Source: Acholeplasmatales bacterium (GTDB lineage: Bacteria; Bacillota_I; Bacilli_A; Acholeplasmatales; Anaeroplasmataceae). Taken from it: a stretch of DNA of 50,324 nt. Below, in pieces: positions 24,357 through 36,000 of this stretch (its first letter is position 1; each line of letters starts with the position of its first letter). The notes under the pieces were generated by a model. It was not told where the DNA came from. It did no database searches and worked only from the letters and a program-made list of their open reading frames with translations. The translations under genes and the position numbers were made by a program. The DNA lies in NCBI GenBank assembly GCA_024690445.1, contig JAILPD010000047.1:1-50324 (forward strand). The letters run 5' to 3'.

Positions 24357-26266
24357 AAATTCTCTAGCTCCTTTAAATACATGTTATTGAATGTATCAGA
24401 ACTCATTCTTAAATCACCTCTTGGTGATACAGCAACACTACCAACCTTAATACCATCAGGTACGCAGTTACGTTTAAATTGTTGAGTGAAGAATCTTCTT
24501 ACAAATACTTTTAATGTTGCCTTTATTTCTTCTTCCTTAAATTCATCTTTAAATGTCTTACATGCTAAGAAATAAATCTTCTTTAAAGGTGCACCATAAC
24601 GTAAGAAATGATATAAGAAGAAATCATTTAAGATATAAGGTCCTACACTCTTTTCTGTTGCCTGCTTAATATTACCATTGTCATCTAGTGGTAATAATTC
24701 AGGTGATATAGGTGTATTTAAGATATCTGTAAGAGTCTCTCTAATTACTCCCTCTTCGCCATCTCTAATATGAGCAATTAGTGTAGTTACTAAAGTTTTA
24801 GGGATTGAGCAATTAACACCATAATTAGACATATGATCTCCATTGTATGTTGCCCATCCTAAAGCAAGCTCACTCATATCTCCTGTTCCAACTACTATAC
24901 CATTTTCTTGGTTAGCAACATCAAATAAGATTTGAGTTCTTTCTCTTGCTTGAACATTTTCATATGTTATATCATATACGCCATCTTTATGATTAATATC
25001 CTTAAAATGTTGAATACAAGCATCCTTAATAGATATTTCTCTAAAATCAGCACCATAAGCTTTAATTAAAGTTACTGAATTATTATATGTTCTTCCTGAT
25101 GTACCAAAGCCAGGCATTGTAATTGCAATTACATTAGTCTTTGGTAAATTCAATATCTTTGTAACCTTCATAGATACTAAAAAGGCAAGTGTTGAATCAG
25201 CACCACCTGAAATACCAATTACCATTTTAGCATTTCCAATATGTCTTACTCTCTTAGCTAGAGCGTATGCTTGAATATTTAAGATTTCTTCTAAGCCTTC
25301 TTTAGTATGAGCTAAGAATGGTTTTTTATTATATTCTCTTAATAAATTATTATTTCTATTAATTAAAGAAAAATGTACAACATTTGATTTAATATTAAAA
25401 TCAACAGTCTCATAGCTTCTTTCTTTAATTCTATCGCTCATTATTCTTTGAATATCTACATCCTGGATAATCATATTAGATTCAAATTTAAATCTTTCAT
25501 TTTCAATAAATGTTCCATCTGGTTCTGCAATCATGGCATGGCCTGAAAATAATATATCACTTGTAGATTCTGTTATTCCGCTTGATGCATATACATAGGC
25601 AGCTAATGTTTTAGCTGATTGAGTTCTAACTAAATTTCTTCTATATGAAACCTTACCAACAGTTTCATTTGATGAAGATAAATTAAAAATAAGATTAGCA
25701 CCATTTAAAGATGTGAAATTTGATGGAGTGTTTGCCATCCATAAATCTTCACATAAATCAACGGCATATGTAACATCATAATTATCACATTTATATAATA
25801 AAGTATTAGATATTAATACCTCTTCTCCTAACAATTCAATTTTATCTATCTTTAAATCATTTGCGCTTTTAAAATATCTGGCTTCATAAAATTCATTATA
25901 ATTTGGAATATATGTCTTTGGAGTAATACCAATAATATGACCATTATAAAATGAGATAGCACAATTATATAAAGAATTATTTACTCTAATTGGAGCACCT
26001 ACAATAAAAATAGTTTTAGTTTCTTTACTAAATTCTTTTAATGCATTTAATCCATTAATACATCCATTATATAAATCACTATTTAAGAACATATCCTGAG
26101 CTGTATATCCTACAATAGATAATTCAGGGAATGTTAATATTTCAACACCCTTATTATCAGCCTCTTTTACTAATCTAATGATTTCAGATACGTTATAATT
26201 AACATCACATAGATGAATCTCATTTACAGCCGCACCTACTCTTACATAGCCATATTCTTTTAACAT
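24353..26266 (-). CDS. nadE: Glutamine-dependent NAD synthetase
   Basis: Final step of NAD synthesis: amidates nicotinate adenine dinucleotide with glutamine and ATP. The 637 residues show an N-terminal nitrilase-like glutaminase domain (FPELSIVGYTAQD with Glu, KTYIPNYNEFYE, VDLCEDLW containing the nucleophile Cys region) and a C-terminal ATP-pyrophosphatase domain with SGGADS near residue 350. Length is normal for the long form. GGAGG precedes the ATG. It is first in the NAD operon; its stop TGA overlaps the next ATG. The promoter region holds two strong palindromes, candidate NrtR sites. Confidence 0.96.
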   Translation of the reverse strand: MLKEYGYVRVGAAVNEIHLCDVNYNVSEIIRLVKEADNKGVEILTFPELSIVGYTAQDMFLNSDLYNGCINGLNALKEFSKETKTIFIVGAPIRVNNSLYNCAISFYNGHIIGITPKTYIPNYNEFYEARYFKSANDLKIDKIELLGEEVLISNTLLYKCDNYDVTYAVDLCEDLWMANTPSNFTSLNGANLIFNLSSSNETVGKVSYRRNLVRTQSAKTLAAYVYASSGITESTSDILFSGHAMIAEPDGTFIENERFKFESNMIIQDVDIQRIMSDRIKERSYETVDFNIKSNVVHFSLINRNNNLLREYNKKPFLAHTKEGLEEILNIQAYALAKRVRHIGNAKMVIGISGGADSTLAFLVSMKVTKILNLPKTNVIAITMPGFGTSGRTYNNSVTLIKAYGADFREISIKDACIQHFKDINHKDGVYDITYENVQARERTQILFDVANQENGIVVGTGDMSELALGWATYNGDHMSNYGVNCSIPKTLVTTLIAHIRDGEEGVIRETLTDILNTPISPELLPLDDNGNIKQATEKSVGPYILNDFFLYHFLRYGAPLKKIYFLACKTFKDEFKEEEIKATLKVFVRRFFTQQFKRNCVPDGIKVGSVAVSPRGDLRMSSDTFNNMYLKELENL

Positions 26267-26290
26267 AGTCTAATCCTCCATTTTTACTTT

Positions 26291-26309
26291 ATTCTAATAC
26301 TATTAGAAT
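26291..26309. promoter_or_regulatory. 19-bp palindromic operator over the NAD operon -10
   Basis: ATTCTAATA-C-TATTAGAAT, perfect 9-1-9 inverted repeat. A bound dimer would block RNA polymerase. The operon's own NrtR domain is the obvious candidate ligand, though that is inference. Confidence 0.65.
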
Positions 26310-26319
26310 TTAGAGTCAA
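26291..26319 (-). promoter_or_regulatory. NAD operon promoter
   Basis: On the minus strand TTGACT (26314-26319), 17-bp spacer, TAGAAT (26291-26296). The predicted start near 26284 gives a leader of only about 18 nt carrying the GGAGG site. The -10 and half the spacer are covered by a 19-bp palindrome. Confidence 0.7.
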
Positions 26320-26323
26320 TATG

Positions 26324-26358
26324 TTTTTATCACTTTGATAATATCAAAAAGATAAAAA
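26324..26358. promoter_or_regulatory. 35-bp imperfect palindrome upstream of the NAD operon -35
   Basis: Outer arms TTTTTATC/GATAAAAA and inner arms TTTGATA/TATCAAA share one centre at 26341; only two base pairs per arm fail to match. It starts 5 bp upstream of the -35. It could be a second operator, or part of the pel/nadE intergenic structure. Confidence 0.5.
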
Positions 26359-26370
26359 GTGTTTACATAT

Positions 26371-26402
26371 AAAAAAACAGAAGATCAAATAACCTTCTGT
26401 TT
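26371..26402 (-). terminator. Terminator of the pectate lyase gene
   Basis: On the minus strand AAACAGAAG, 10-nt loop, CTTCTGTTT followed by a T-rich tail TTTTATATG. The lyase stop codon overlaps the first arm. Confidence 0.85.
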
Positions 26403-27847
26403 TAACTTAATTTCGCTCCAAAGCTATAACTATCTTCTAAATCCAAGAATCCTTTTAAATTGACACTTTTGTCTTTATTTCTAAATATATAATGGATATT
26501 TTCAAAGTCACTTAAATCTATTGTTCTAGATTTAAAAATATCATGGGCATTATATATAGTTCCTAAATTATATTTAGAATTACATACCTGCTTTGATGTA
26601 AATGAATGGAATGAATTATTTCTATAAAAATAACAATTAGTAGCGTATCCTACAAATGTATCCGAACTACCACCTAAATATGATGCGCAATTTTCAAATA
26701 CATTATGAGATTTAGGCACATTTTCTATTGGACCATATGTTGTTCCATTTTCGTCCCACGTTGAATTATATGTATTTATTTCATCTGTAAATCTACCCAT
26801 CGCATAATTTTTCGCACCATTATTATAGGCTGTACAATCCTTTAATGTGATTGTCCCTGGATTTGAATTATCATCAAATCCATTGGCTTTATTATTAAAT
26901 GCTATAGAATTTGTAACAAAATGATCTACTTCTAATACTCTTCCACCAAGCTTAAAGCCATTACCATTTTTTAATTCTTTACCATCATATGAATATCCAT
27001 TATTAAATGCAACACAATTTCTAATTGTTACACTTCCTATTTTTCCTGTTTGATGCTTAGTAAATAAATCCCACCCATCATCAGAATTATTATAGGAAAT
27101 ACAACCATCAAATACATTATTAATTCCAGAAGTCATCTTACAGCCAAATCCATCAGCATCTTCGCCTTCTTCACCATCTAATCTATCCCAATCATAATTT
27201 CCATATGATGTACAATTTAATACTAAATTATCATGGGCCCAAGTTTCTTTTGGATTAGCGCTTGGACTTGATATATTTAATCCTGTATTACCATTATATG
27301 CTAAGATACAGTTTTCAACCTTATTATGACTTCCAAATATATGAATACCATGAGCACCACAATTAGTTACTTTTAATCCATATAAATGATAATATGTTCC
27401 TTTTATCATAATTCCTTTAGTAATACCTGAGTTATAATTGCCATTTTTAGGTGGATTTTTTCTATAATCCATACCAAAATCTAATGTGACCTTTTCATCT
27501 TCAAATGCTGATATTTTATAAAATGATTCAGGATTACCATTTTTCCCTAATGATATAGATGAAGTAAAATTATATGTTCCACCATATAAATATAATGCAT
27601 TATTTGTATCAGTAAGTCTATTTATACCATCTAATAAAGAACATGGATCATCCATACTTCCAGTTCCATTTCCTAAAGGAGATGCAAATATAGCATTTGT
27701 ATAATCTATTACTTCTTTTTCTTCGTCTTCTTTTATTTCTATATCATTATCGTTATCATCAGTGACATTTTCACTTGATGAGCAAGAAGAGAATAATGAT
27801 ATAGATAATAAGAACAATGATAATATTAATAATTTTCTTTTTATCAT
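26402..27847 (-). CDS. PL9-like pectate lyase lipoprotein
   Basis: Predicted surface lipoprotein that cleaves polygalacturonate by beta-elimination. Signal: MIKRK, hydrophobic core, lipobox-like FSSC with Cys22. An acidic linker (about 30-48) follows, then a right-handed beta-helix full of N-rich turns (NCGAHGIHIFG, NCTSYGN, YNNSDDGWD). The calcium and catalytic layout described for PL9 Pel9A can be fitted: D232 in EDADGFG, D256/D257 and D260 in SDDGWD, and K299 in GNGFKL. The protein has 481 residues. GAGGTGAT precedes the ATG, and an extended -10 promoter lies upstream. It is monocistronic, with no transporter for uronates next to it. Substrate specificity is family-based inference; other beta-helix polysaccharide lyases are the alternative. 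Confidence 0.85.
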   Translation of the reverse strand: MIKRKLLILSLFLLSISLFSSCSSSENVTDDNDNDIEIKEDEEKEVIDYTNAIFASPLGNGTGSMDDPCSLLDGINRLTDTNNALYLYGGTYNFTSSISLGKNGNPESFYKISAFEDEKVTLDFGMDYRKNPPKNGNYNSGITKGIMIKGTYYHLYGLKVTNCGAHGIHIFGSHNKVENCILAYNGNTGLNISSPSANPKETWAHDNLVLNCTSYGNYDWDRLDGEEGEDADGFGCKMTSGINNVFDGCISYNNSDDGWDLFTKHQTGKIGSVTIRNCVAFNNGYSYDGKELKNGNGFKLGGRVLEVDHFVTNSIAFNNKANGFDDNSNPGTITLKDCTAYNNGAKNYAMGRFTDEINTYNSTWDENGTTYGPIENVPKSHNVFENCASYLGGSSDTFVGYATNCYFYRNNSFHSFTSKQVCNSKYNLGTIYNAHDIFKSRTIDLSDFENIHYIFRNKDKSVNLKGFLDLEDSYSFGAKLS

Positions 27848-27883
27848 ATATCATCACCTCTTTTCGTAAATGCTATTTTATTA

Positions 27884-27912
27884 ATTATAGCATAACCACA
27901 AAAATCGAGTAA
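27884..27912 (-). promoter_or_regulatory. Pectate lyase promoter
   Basis: Extended -10 TGcTATAAT (TATAAT 27884-27889) with a weak -35 TTACTC (27907-27912) at 17 bp, minus strand. The element TGcTATAAT is identical to that of the opp promoter. Confidence 0.6.
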
Positions 27913-28020
27913 AGTGTGAAAAAAGAGCAGCTTAGTCACTACCTCAGATTAATAACGCATATATTTAATTTTATAAAACATTTTATTTGACATATATAAC
28001 AAAATCCATTTTTATCAGAA

Positions 28021-28055
28021 CAAAAAAGCCTAGAATTTATCACACCTCTAGGCTT
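28021..28055 (-). terminator. Terminator of the 157-residue unknown gene
   Basis: On the minus strand AAGCCTAGA, 12-nt loop, TCTAGGCTT followed by TTTTG. Confidence 0.85.
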
Positions 28056-28068
28056 TATAATCTATATC

Positions 28069-28551
28069 TTATTTTGCAGATTTTAATAAGCAAGCGTCAT
28101 AACGCTCTGTTTCACCAATCATATTATAATATTGCATCGCCTTAGAATAATCGCCTCTTAATTCGTATAAATATGCGTCCTTGGCAATACCATCATGATC
28201 AGAACCAGCAATTCTTTGGAAACCAACCATTTCGAAATGATTATGTCTTAATAATACTCTTTCAAGACCTGTAAAATATAGGTCTCTATAATCTCTATCT
28301 ACTTCTTCGAATGAATAATTAGACAAGACATCCAATATTCTCCTTTTAGAATTAATATCAAGCTTTTGGTATCCTAACTCATCTAATAGATTCTTATATA
28401 CATCTTCATAGATTGTCATGTCACTTCTAGATTCCATAGGCATCATTGAAAATGCGGCTAAATCCATTTGGTAGCATAAGTCGATTGATTCTCTACTTTG
28501 AGTACGAACTCCTAAAAACTTTAGCATTTCTTCGATAGACATAAAGAGCAC
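28069..28551 (-). CDS. Soluble helical protein, unknown
   Basis: Not recognised. 160 residues from a GTG at 28551, or 157 from an ATG at 28542; AAGGAG lies 2 bases before the GTG and 11 before the ATG, so the start is undecided. Mostly helical and acidic; the C-terminal third (DAYLYELRGDYSKAMQYYNMIGE) resembles a single tetratricopeptide-type helix pair. It follows tgt by 65 bp, with a possible extended -10 (TGaTAAAAT at 28580-28585), and has its own terminator. It may be co-transcribed with the ruv-que unit. Confidence 0.7.
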   Translation of the reverse strand: MLFMSIEEMLKFLGVRTQSRESIDLCYQMDLAAFSMMPMESRSDMTIYEDVYKNLLDELGYQKLDINSKRRILDVLSNYSFEEVDRDYRDLYFTGLERVLLRHNHFEMVGFQRIAGSDHDGIAKDAYLYELRGDYSKAMQYYNMIGETERYDACLLKSAK

Positions 28552-28579
28552 TTCTCCTTAAATAAAAATAATCGCCCCT

Positions 28580-28585
28580 ATTTTA
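28580..28585 (-). promoter_or_regulatory. Possible promoter before the 157-residue gene
   Basis: Extended -10 TGaTAAAAT (TAAAAT at 28580-28585, minus strand) without a good -35. Confidence 0.35.
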
Positions 28586-28616
28586 TCACATAAAGTTTTT
28601 AATTTAAACAACTATT

Positions 28617-30250
<1,634 letters not shown>

Positions 30251-30259
30251 AATATCCTC

Positions 30260-31288
30260 CTATTTTATAAACATCGCATCACCAAATGAAAAGAAACGAT
30301 ATTTCTCTTCTACGGCATGCTTATAAGCATCTAATATAAATTCTCTTCCTGCAAGTGCTGATACTAGCATAATAAGAGTTGATTTAGGTAAATGGAAATT
30401 AGTAATTAAAGCATCAATTGCCTTAAATTTATATCCTGGATAAATAAAGATAGATGTATCCTCACATGCTTCTCTAAATCCAACACCATCTTTATAATTA
30501 GATTCTAATGTTCTAGTTGATGTTGTACCAACAGATATAATTCTTTTTCCTTCACTCTTTGCCTTATTTAATTTATCAGCTGCCTCTTTTGAAACCTCGT
30601 AATATTCAGTATGCATCTTATGTAGGGATGCATCCTCTTCATCAACAGGTCTAAATGTACCAAGTCCTACATGTAATGTTACATAAATGATTTGAGCTCC
30701 CTTTTCTTCAATCTTTTTTAAAAGCTCTTTTGTAAAATGTAAGCCTGCAGTAGGTGCAGCAGCGGAACCCGGATTTTTAGCATAAACTGTTTGATATCTA
30801 GATTTATCTAATAGTTTTTCATGAATATATGGTGGAAGTGGCATTTCACCAAGCTTATCTAATATTTCAACTAAAATACCATCATAGATTAACTCAAATT
30901 CACAAACACCTTGATCTAATAGTTTTACACATTTAGCTTTTAAGATACCATCTCCAAAGCTAATGATACTACCAAGCTTAACTCTTCTTTGAGGTCTTGC
31001 TAATGTCTGCCATCTATTTTCTCCTAAATCCTTTAAAAGTAATAATTCAATAGCGGCATTAGTTTCTTCCTTTACTCCATAAAGTCTAGCTGGAATAACC
31101 TTAGTATCATTTAATACTAGTACATCATTTTCAGTAATATAATCCAAGATATCACTAAATTTCTTATCCTCATATGTTTTATTTTCTTTATCTAGAACCA
31201 TTAATCTAGATTCACTTCTTACCTTAAGAGGAGTTTGAGCAATAAGCTCTTCAGGTAAATAATAATTATAATCCTCTGTTCTTATCAT
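30260..31288 (-). CDS. queA: S-adenosylmethionine:tRNA ribosyltransferase-isomerase
   Basis: Transfers the ribosyl part of SAM to preQ1 in tRNA, giving epoxyqueuosine. The 342 residues match the family throughout: [14 protein letters not shown] at the start, [33 protein letters not shown] and [20 protein letters not shown]. The ATG overlaps the ruvB stop (ATGA). It is part of the conserved ruvA-ruvB-queA-tgt order of Bacillota. Confidence 0.97.
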   Translation of the reverse strand: MIRTEDYNYYLPEELIAQTPLKVRSESRLMVLDKENKTYEDKKFSDILDYITENDVLVLNDTKVIPARLYGVKEETNAAIELLLLKDLGENRWQTLARPQRRVKLGSIISFGDGILKAKCVKLLDQGVCEFELIYDGILVEILDKLGEMPLPPYIHEKLLDKSRYQTVYAKNPGSAAAPTAGLHFTKELLKKIEEKGAQIIYVTLHVGLGTFRPVDEEDASLHKMHTEYYEVSKEAADKLNKAKSEGKRIISVGTTSTRTLESNYKDGVGFREACEDTSIFIYPGYKFKAIDALITNFHLPKSTLIMLVSALAGREFILDAYKHAVEEKYRFFSFGDAMFIK

Positions 31289-32304
31289 GAAAATAACCCC
31301 TTATAATACTTAATGCCTAGCTTTTGGTAGGCCTTTTCTGTTGCAATTCTTCCACGATTACTTCTTTTAATATATCCTTCCTGTAATAGATATGGCTCAT
31401 AAACATCTTCTATTGTAGAAACCTCTTCAGAAATAGTAGCTGCCAAGCTTTCAATTCCTACAGGCCCTCCCTTAAATGTTTCAATAATAGCCTTTAAATA
31501 TCTATAATCAGTATAATCTAATCCATCATTATCAATGCCTAGCTTCTTTAAAGCATCCTTGCATACATCAAGTGAAATGACACCATCATTTCTAACATCG
31601 GCAAAGTCTCTTACTCTTCTAAATAATCTATTGGCAATACGAGGAGTACCTCTACTTCTCATACCAAGTTCATTTACAGCCTCTAAATCAATTTTAGTTT
31701 CATATACCTTTGCTGTTCTTGTGATGATTTCTCTTAATTCATCATCACTATAATATTCAAGACGTAAAACAACGCCAAATCTATCTCTAAGTGGTGCTGA
31801 TAAATCACCAAATCTAGTTGTAGCCCCAACTAAAGTAAACGGAGGTAAATCAACTCTTATTGTTCTTGTTTGAGATTCTTTACCAACAACAATATCTAAT
31901 ACATAATCCTCCATTGCACTATATAGTACCTCTTCAACATATCTAGGTAATCTATGTATTTCATCAATGAATAAAACATCTCCAGCCTCAAGTGTAGATA
32001 ATACAGATGCTAAATCTCCACTTCTTTCAATTGAAGGTCCAGAGATGACCTTTAAATTAACGCCAAGCTCATTGGCAATAATTTGAGCTAATGTAGTTTT
32101 TCCTAATCCTGGGGGTCCATATAATAAAACATGGTCCAATGATTCATTACGCTTTAAGGCTGCCTTAATGTAAACTTCAAGCATTTCCTTAGCTTCCTTT
32201 TGACCAATATATTCCTTAAGTTTTTGAGGTCTTAAAGAAAGTTCTGATTGAGCTTCATTTGGTTCTATATTTGGATCAACAATTCTTTCTTCGTTATTTT
32301 CCAT
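31285..32304 (-). CDS. ruvB: Holliday junction helicase RuvB
   Basis: AAA+ motor that drives branch migration with RuvA. The 339 residues show Walker A GPPGLGKT at 63-70, Walker B FIDEIHRL, the sensor region [18 protein letters not shown], and the C-terminal winged helix ending near [13 protein letters not shown]. An AGGA site precedes the ATG. It ends with TGA overlapping the queA ATG, followed directly by an in-frame TAA. No ruvC is seen; Bacillota usually use RecU instead. Confidence 0.97.
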   Translation of the reverse strand: MENNEERIVDPNIEPNEAQSELSLRPQKLKEYIGQKEAKEMLEVYIKAALKRNESLDHVLLYGPPGLGKTTLAQIIANELGVNLKVISGPSIERSGDLASVLSTLEAGDVLFIDEIHRLPRYVEEVLYSAMEDYVLDIVVGKESQTRTIRVDLPPFTLVGATTRFGDLSAPLRDRFGVVLRLEYYSDDELREIITRTAKVYETKIDLEAVNELGMRSRGTPRIANRLFRRVRDFADVRNDGVISLDVCKDALKKLGIDNDGLDYTDYRYLKAIIETFKGGPVGIESLAATISEEVSTIEDVYEPYLLQEGYIKRSNRGRIATEKAYQKLGIKYYKGLFS

Positions 32305-32331
32305 AATTATCCTTTCCTAATTCCTCAAAAA

Positions 32332-32898
32332 TTATTTAACAAGTTTCTTTAAAGCTTCCTTAACTAGTAATCCCTCATCCATAGCAGGGTCTAGCTTTTC
32401 TACAACCTTAGTAGCTTCCTTCTTTGTATATCCTAATGCCACTAACGCGTCGATGACATCGCTAAGCTTAGATGTATATTGAGCATTTGTTATCTTAGTT
32501 GGTACATATGATAATTTGCCAGCTAAATCTAAAATGATTTGTTGAGAAGCCTTAGCACCAATACCAGGAAATTTCTTTAAATAAACATCATTTCTAGATT
32601 CAATGGCATTTGTTATTTCACTAACAGTACCAGTTGCTAAAATAGATAATGCACTCTTAGGACCTATTCCAGAAACTGAAATCAATTTTAAAAATAGCTC
32701 CTTTTCCTCTTCGCTTATAAATCCATATAAATCTAAGATATCCTCTCTTACATACTGATGAGTATATACCTTATATTCAGTATCAATTTTATAAACATAT
32801 GGGTTTGGAACTATAATTAAATAGCCTATTCCATTATTTTCAATTATTATGTTTTTTGGAGTTATTTTTGTTACTACTCCCTTAATATATCCATACAT
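32332..32898 (-). CDS. ruvA: Holliday junction DNA-binding protein RuvA
   Basis: Tetrameric junction binder that recruits RuvB. The 188 residues show the N-terminal OB fold (MYGYIKGVVTKI, YEYKVYTHQYVREDI-like region, LYGF), the paired helix-hairpin-helix motifs (ISVSGIGPKSALSIL and FPGIGAKASQQIILDL), and a C-terminal UBA-like domain (SDVIDALVALGYTKKEA). AGGTGG lies 6 bases before the ATG. It is first in the ruv-que-tgt unit and divergent from the coiled-coil gene across 151 bp containing a perfect palindrome. Confidence 0.96.
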   Translation of the reverse strand: MYGYIKGVVTKITPKNIIIENNGIGYLIIVPNPYVYKIDTEYKVYTHQYVREDILDLYGFISEEEKELFLKLISVSGIGPKSALSILATGTVSEITNAIESRNDVYLKKFPGIGAKASQQIILDLAGKLSYVPTKITNAQYTSKLSDVIDALVALGYTKKEATKVVEKLDPAMDEGLLVKEALKKLVK

Positions 32899-32958
32899 CT
32901 AAACCACCTATTAAATATTATCATAATTAGCATAAAAATTAAAGAGCATTACTCCCTA

Positions 32959-32978
32959 TTAAGTAATAAATTACTTAA
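32959..32978. promoter_or_regulatory. 20-bp perfect palindrome between ruvA and the coiled-coil gene
   Basis: TTAAGTAAT-AA-ATTACTTAA, a 9-2-9 inverted repeat 17 bp upstream of the plus-strand -35 and about 60 bp upstream of ruvA. It could be an operator for either gene. It does not resemble the Gram-positive LexA box (GAAC...GTTC). Confidence 0.45.
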
Positions 32979-32994
32979 CCACAATTCAATTATC

Positions 32995-33023
32995 TTTACT
33001 AAAAAGATCATAAATTGTATAAT
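32995..33023 (+). promoter_or_regulatory. Promoter of the coiled-coil gene
   Basis: TTTACT (32995-33000), 17-bp spacer, TATAAT (33018-33023). Predicted start near 33030; AGGAGG lies 7 bases before the ATG. Confidence 0.7.
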
Positions 33024-33049
33024 TAAAGAAAAACGAAGGAGGTATAAAT

Positions 33050-36000
33050 ATGGCTTTTATTGATGATTTAAAAACATTCTCTAATGATTTATTAGAAATC
33101 ATTAAATCTTATCAATCAGATAATCCAAATTTATTTACTCCTTCTATGAGTGTTACTGCCGAAAAGGAAATCAAAAACTTTGTTTCAAAATCAGTTAAAG
33201 CAATAGTATCTTATAACAATACTAGTGAAAAGAATATTAAGCTATTTAATGAATTCTTAGAAATTCATAAAGCTAAAAGAGATCAATTACATATCAATTA
33301 TGAAAATGATATAAAAGAATTAAATCTTGAAACATTTGGTAAGATTAAAGAATTAACAGATACTAATTCTTCTATCAATGCTGAATTAAGAAAGAAAACG
33401 ACTGAAATAGAACTTGAAGTAAGTTGGAACAAAAATAAAAATGATAACAACATGAAATTATTCCAAACAGAATATGAAAATTCTATTGCTAGATTTGATT
33501 ATCAGTTAGATAATTCAAAGGTAGCCTATAATGAAACAGTCAATTATTTTAATAGTGATTTAAAGACTCAGCTAGACGCTGAAAATAGTAAATATAAGGT
33601 TGAATTATCAGAATATAATAATGGAACTGAAAACATCATAAAAAGATATGAAAATAATATTCAAAGTGAAAGTGATGTCTTAAATCAATATATTGATAAA
33701 TATAATAATATTCAAACTGCTCAAAAAGAGAAAAGATATATTGAAACTGTAGATTTAAACGCAAGAATTAGATCACTAGTTAATGAAAAAAATCAAAAGA
33801 TAGTTGCCGAAAGAATTGATTATTCTAAGGACCAAAACGTAAATAAAATTGAGCATGATATGAAAAAGCGTGAATCATTATTATCTGCTCAACAAACATC
33901 TAAGGAATTTGTATTAAACATGGATAAGCTTAATTCTCAAATGATAAATATGAGAGATAGCTACCAAACAAGTAAAAGTAAAATTGAAAAAGAATTACAA
34001 TACGAACTTCTTCTTAAACATAAGGAAGAGGAATCTGATGTTAAAAATTATATAAATGATACATCTAAGGAGGCTTCTAAAAAGATAAAGAAAATCCAAA
34101 AAAGATTTGATGCATTAAAGAAGCTAGAAAGAAATAAGACAAAGAGTGAATTATCTAAAATTGAAAAAGAATATAAAAGAAAGCTTGCAAATAACAATTT
34201 AGATAAGAATATCTTAGATGTAAATAGAAATTATGATTTAAAGATTAATAATGAAAAAGAAAATGCTGATAATAAATATTTCCAAGCATTAAATAACATT
34301 GATGAAAATGACTTTGATTTTAAAGCAAAGATTCATAACAATAACTATAATATCAGTGCTAATATCATTAAATTAGAAAATGCATTAAAGACTATTGCTA
34401 TTGACTCTAAAGATGAAAAAGAAAATAACAATCATCAAATTGAGATTCAAAAATTAAGTAATATTTTAAAGAAAACTAATGTTGAATTAGAAACATTAAT
34501 CAATATTCAAAAAAAGATGACTGAGTATGAATCATTAAGACATAATAAATGCATTAAATTCTTAACTATTAATAATCTACTTGAAATAGAAAAATGTAAA
34601 ACATTAGCTGAATTCAATACTAGAAATTATAATCAAAATGTTGAAAATGCTAAAAAGATATTAGAGCTAAGTAAGAGAAATATTCATATGCAAAATAGTA
34701 AGTTCTCTTCTTTAGCTGAATTACAAATAGAGAAAAACAATGTTTTAGCTGAAAAGAAAATATTAGAAAATAATAATAAAATTAATTTAATTTCTTTAAA
34801 GCAAGATAAGAAAATTGAAGTCATAGAAAGAAAACTACTATATGATACAGAATCATTAATAAATAAATTATTAAAGGATAGATTTAGTTGTGAGCTTAAT
34901 ACAATTTCAAAGTTAGTTACTACTTTTATTGCCTTAATAAAGGAGTTAGAGCATTCCGCAACATTCTTAGTCGACTGCTTCTTTGATAATATTGTATTTA
35001 GACCTGAATATGTCACTTTAGTAAGAGATATAATGACTTCAGTTTTTGGGGTAATCTATGATTATTATGATGATTTAGTTGAAAGCTTCTATAATTACTT
35101 AAATGAATTAATTGAAAATAGATTCGCATTTGAAAAAGACTTCAAATATAAATCTAATTATGAAGAGCTAATGGTTGAATACAATGCTATCTTTGAAGAG
35201 CTATATGACAAAAAGGATAGATTAGAAAATGAATTAACTGAATTAAGTATTGAAATAGATTTAAAGAATCAAACTATCTTCGCACTTAAAAATCAGATCA
35301 ATATGGTTAAAAGTCCATATAATAAATCTAATTTTGGTCATGGTATTAAAAAGAGTATTTCAGAGCTTCGTAAACAACAAAAATATAATGAATCTGAATT
35401 AATTAGATTATTAAATGAACAAAATGAAACAAATAGAAAATTAACTGATTTAGTTGCTGAAATAAGTCATGTTAGAGAAGAAAATGAGAAAAAAGAAAAT
35501 GAAATAAACCTTATTCAATACAATGGTTCTATTTCATATTACAATATGAAAAAAGATTTCGTTGCTTGTGTTTCTACTATTAGAAGCGCATCTAAATCAA
35601 AGCTATTTACTATTTCAGATGGCGATATTGATGTAACTACATATGAAAATCAATTAACTAATAAGCGTATTGAATTATTAAACTTCAATCGTAATTTATT
35701 TAATAAACTATATGGCATTATGAATAGATTCTCTTTCATATCTGTAAGTAATTTTGAAAAGACTGATAAGATTACTGATGCTAAATATGAAGAGGATATT
35801 GCTAAATTAAATGAAAAAGCCGAAAATAAGTATTCTGTAATTAACGAAAAGATTGAGGAAGATAATAGAACACATGATAATTCAGTAGTTGAAATTAATA
35901 AACGTATTAGTAATACAAATCATTATTATTATTTAATGGAAAAGAATTTCGCTAATGAACAATCTTATACTTCTAAGCATTCATTATTATTAAAAGAAAA

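Noticed and set aside
27890..28020. Possible small RNA or tRNA in the spacer upstream of the pectate lyase
   Set aside because: No cloverleaf, no conserved motif and no independent terminator could be found; only the lyase promoter is supported.
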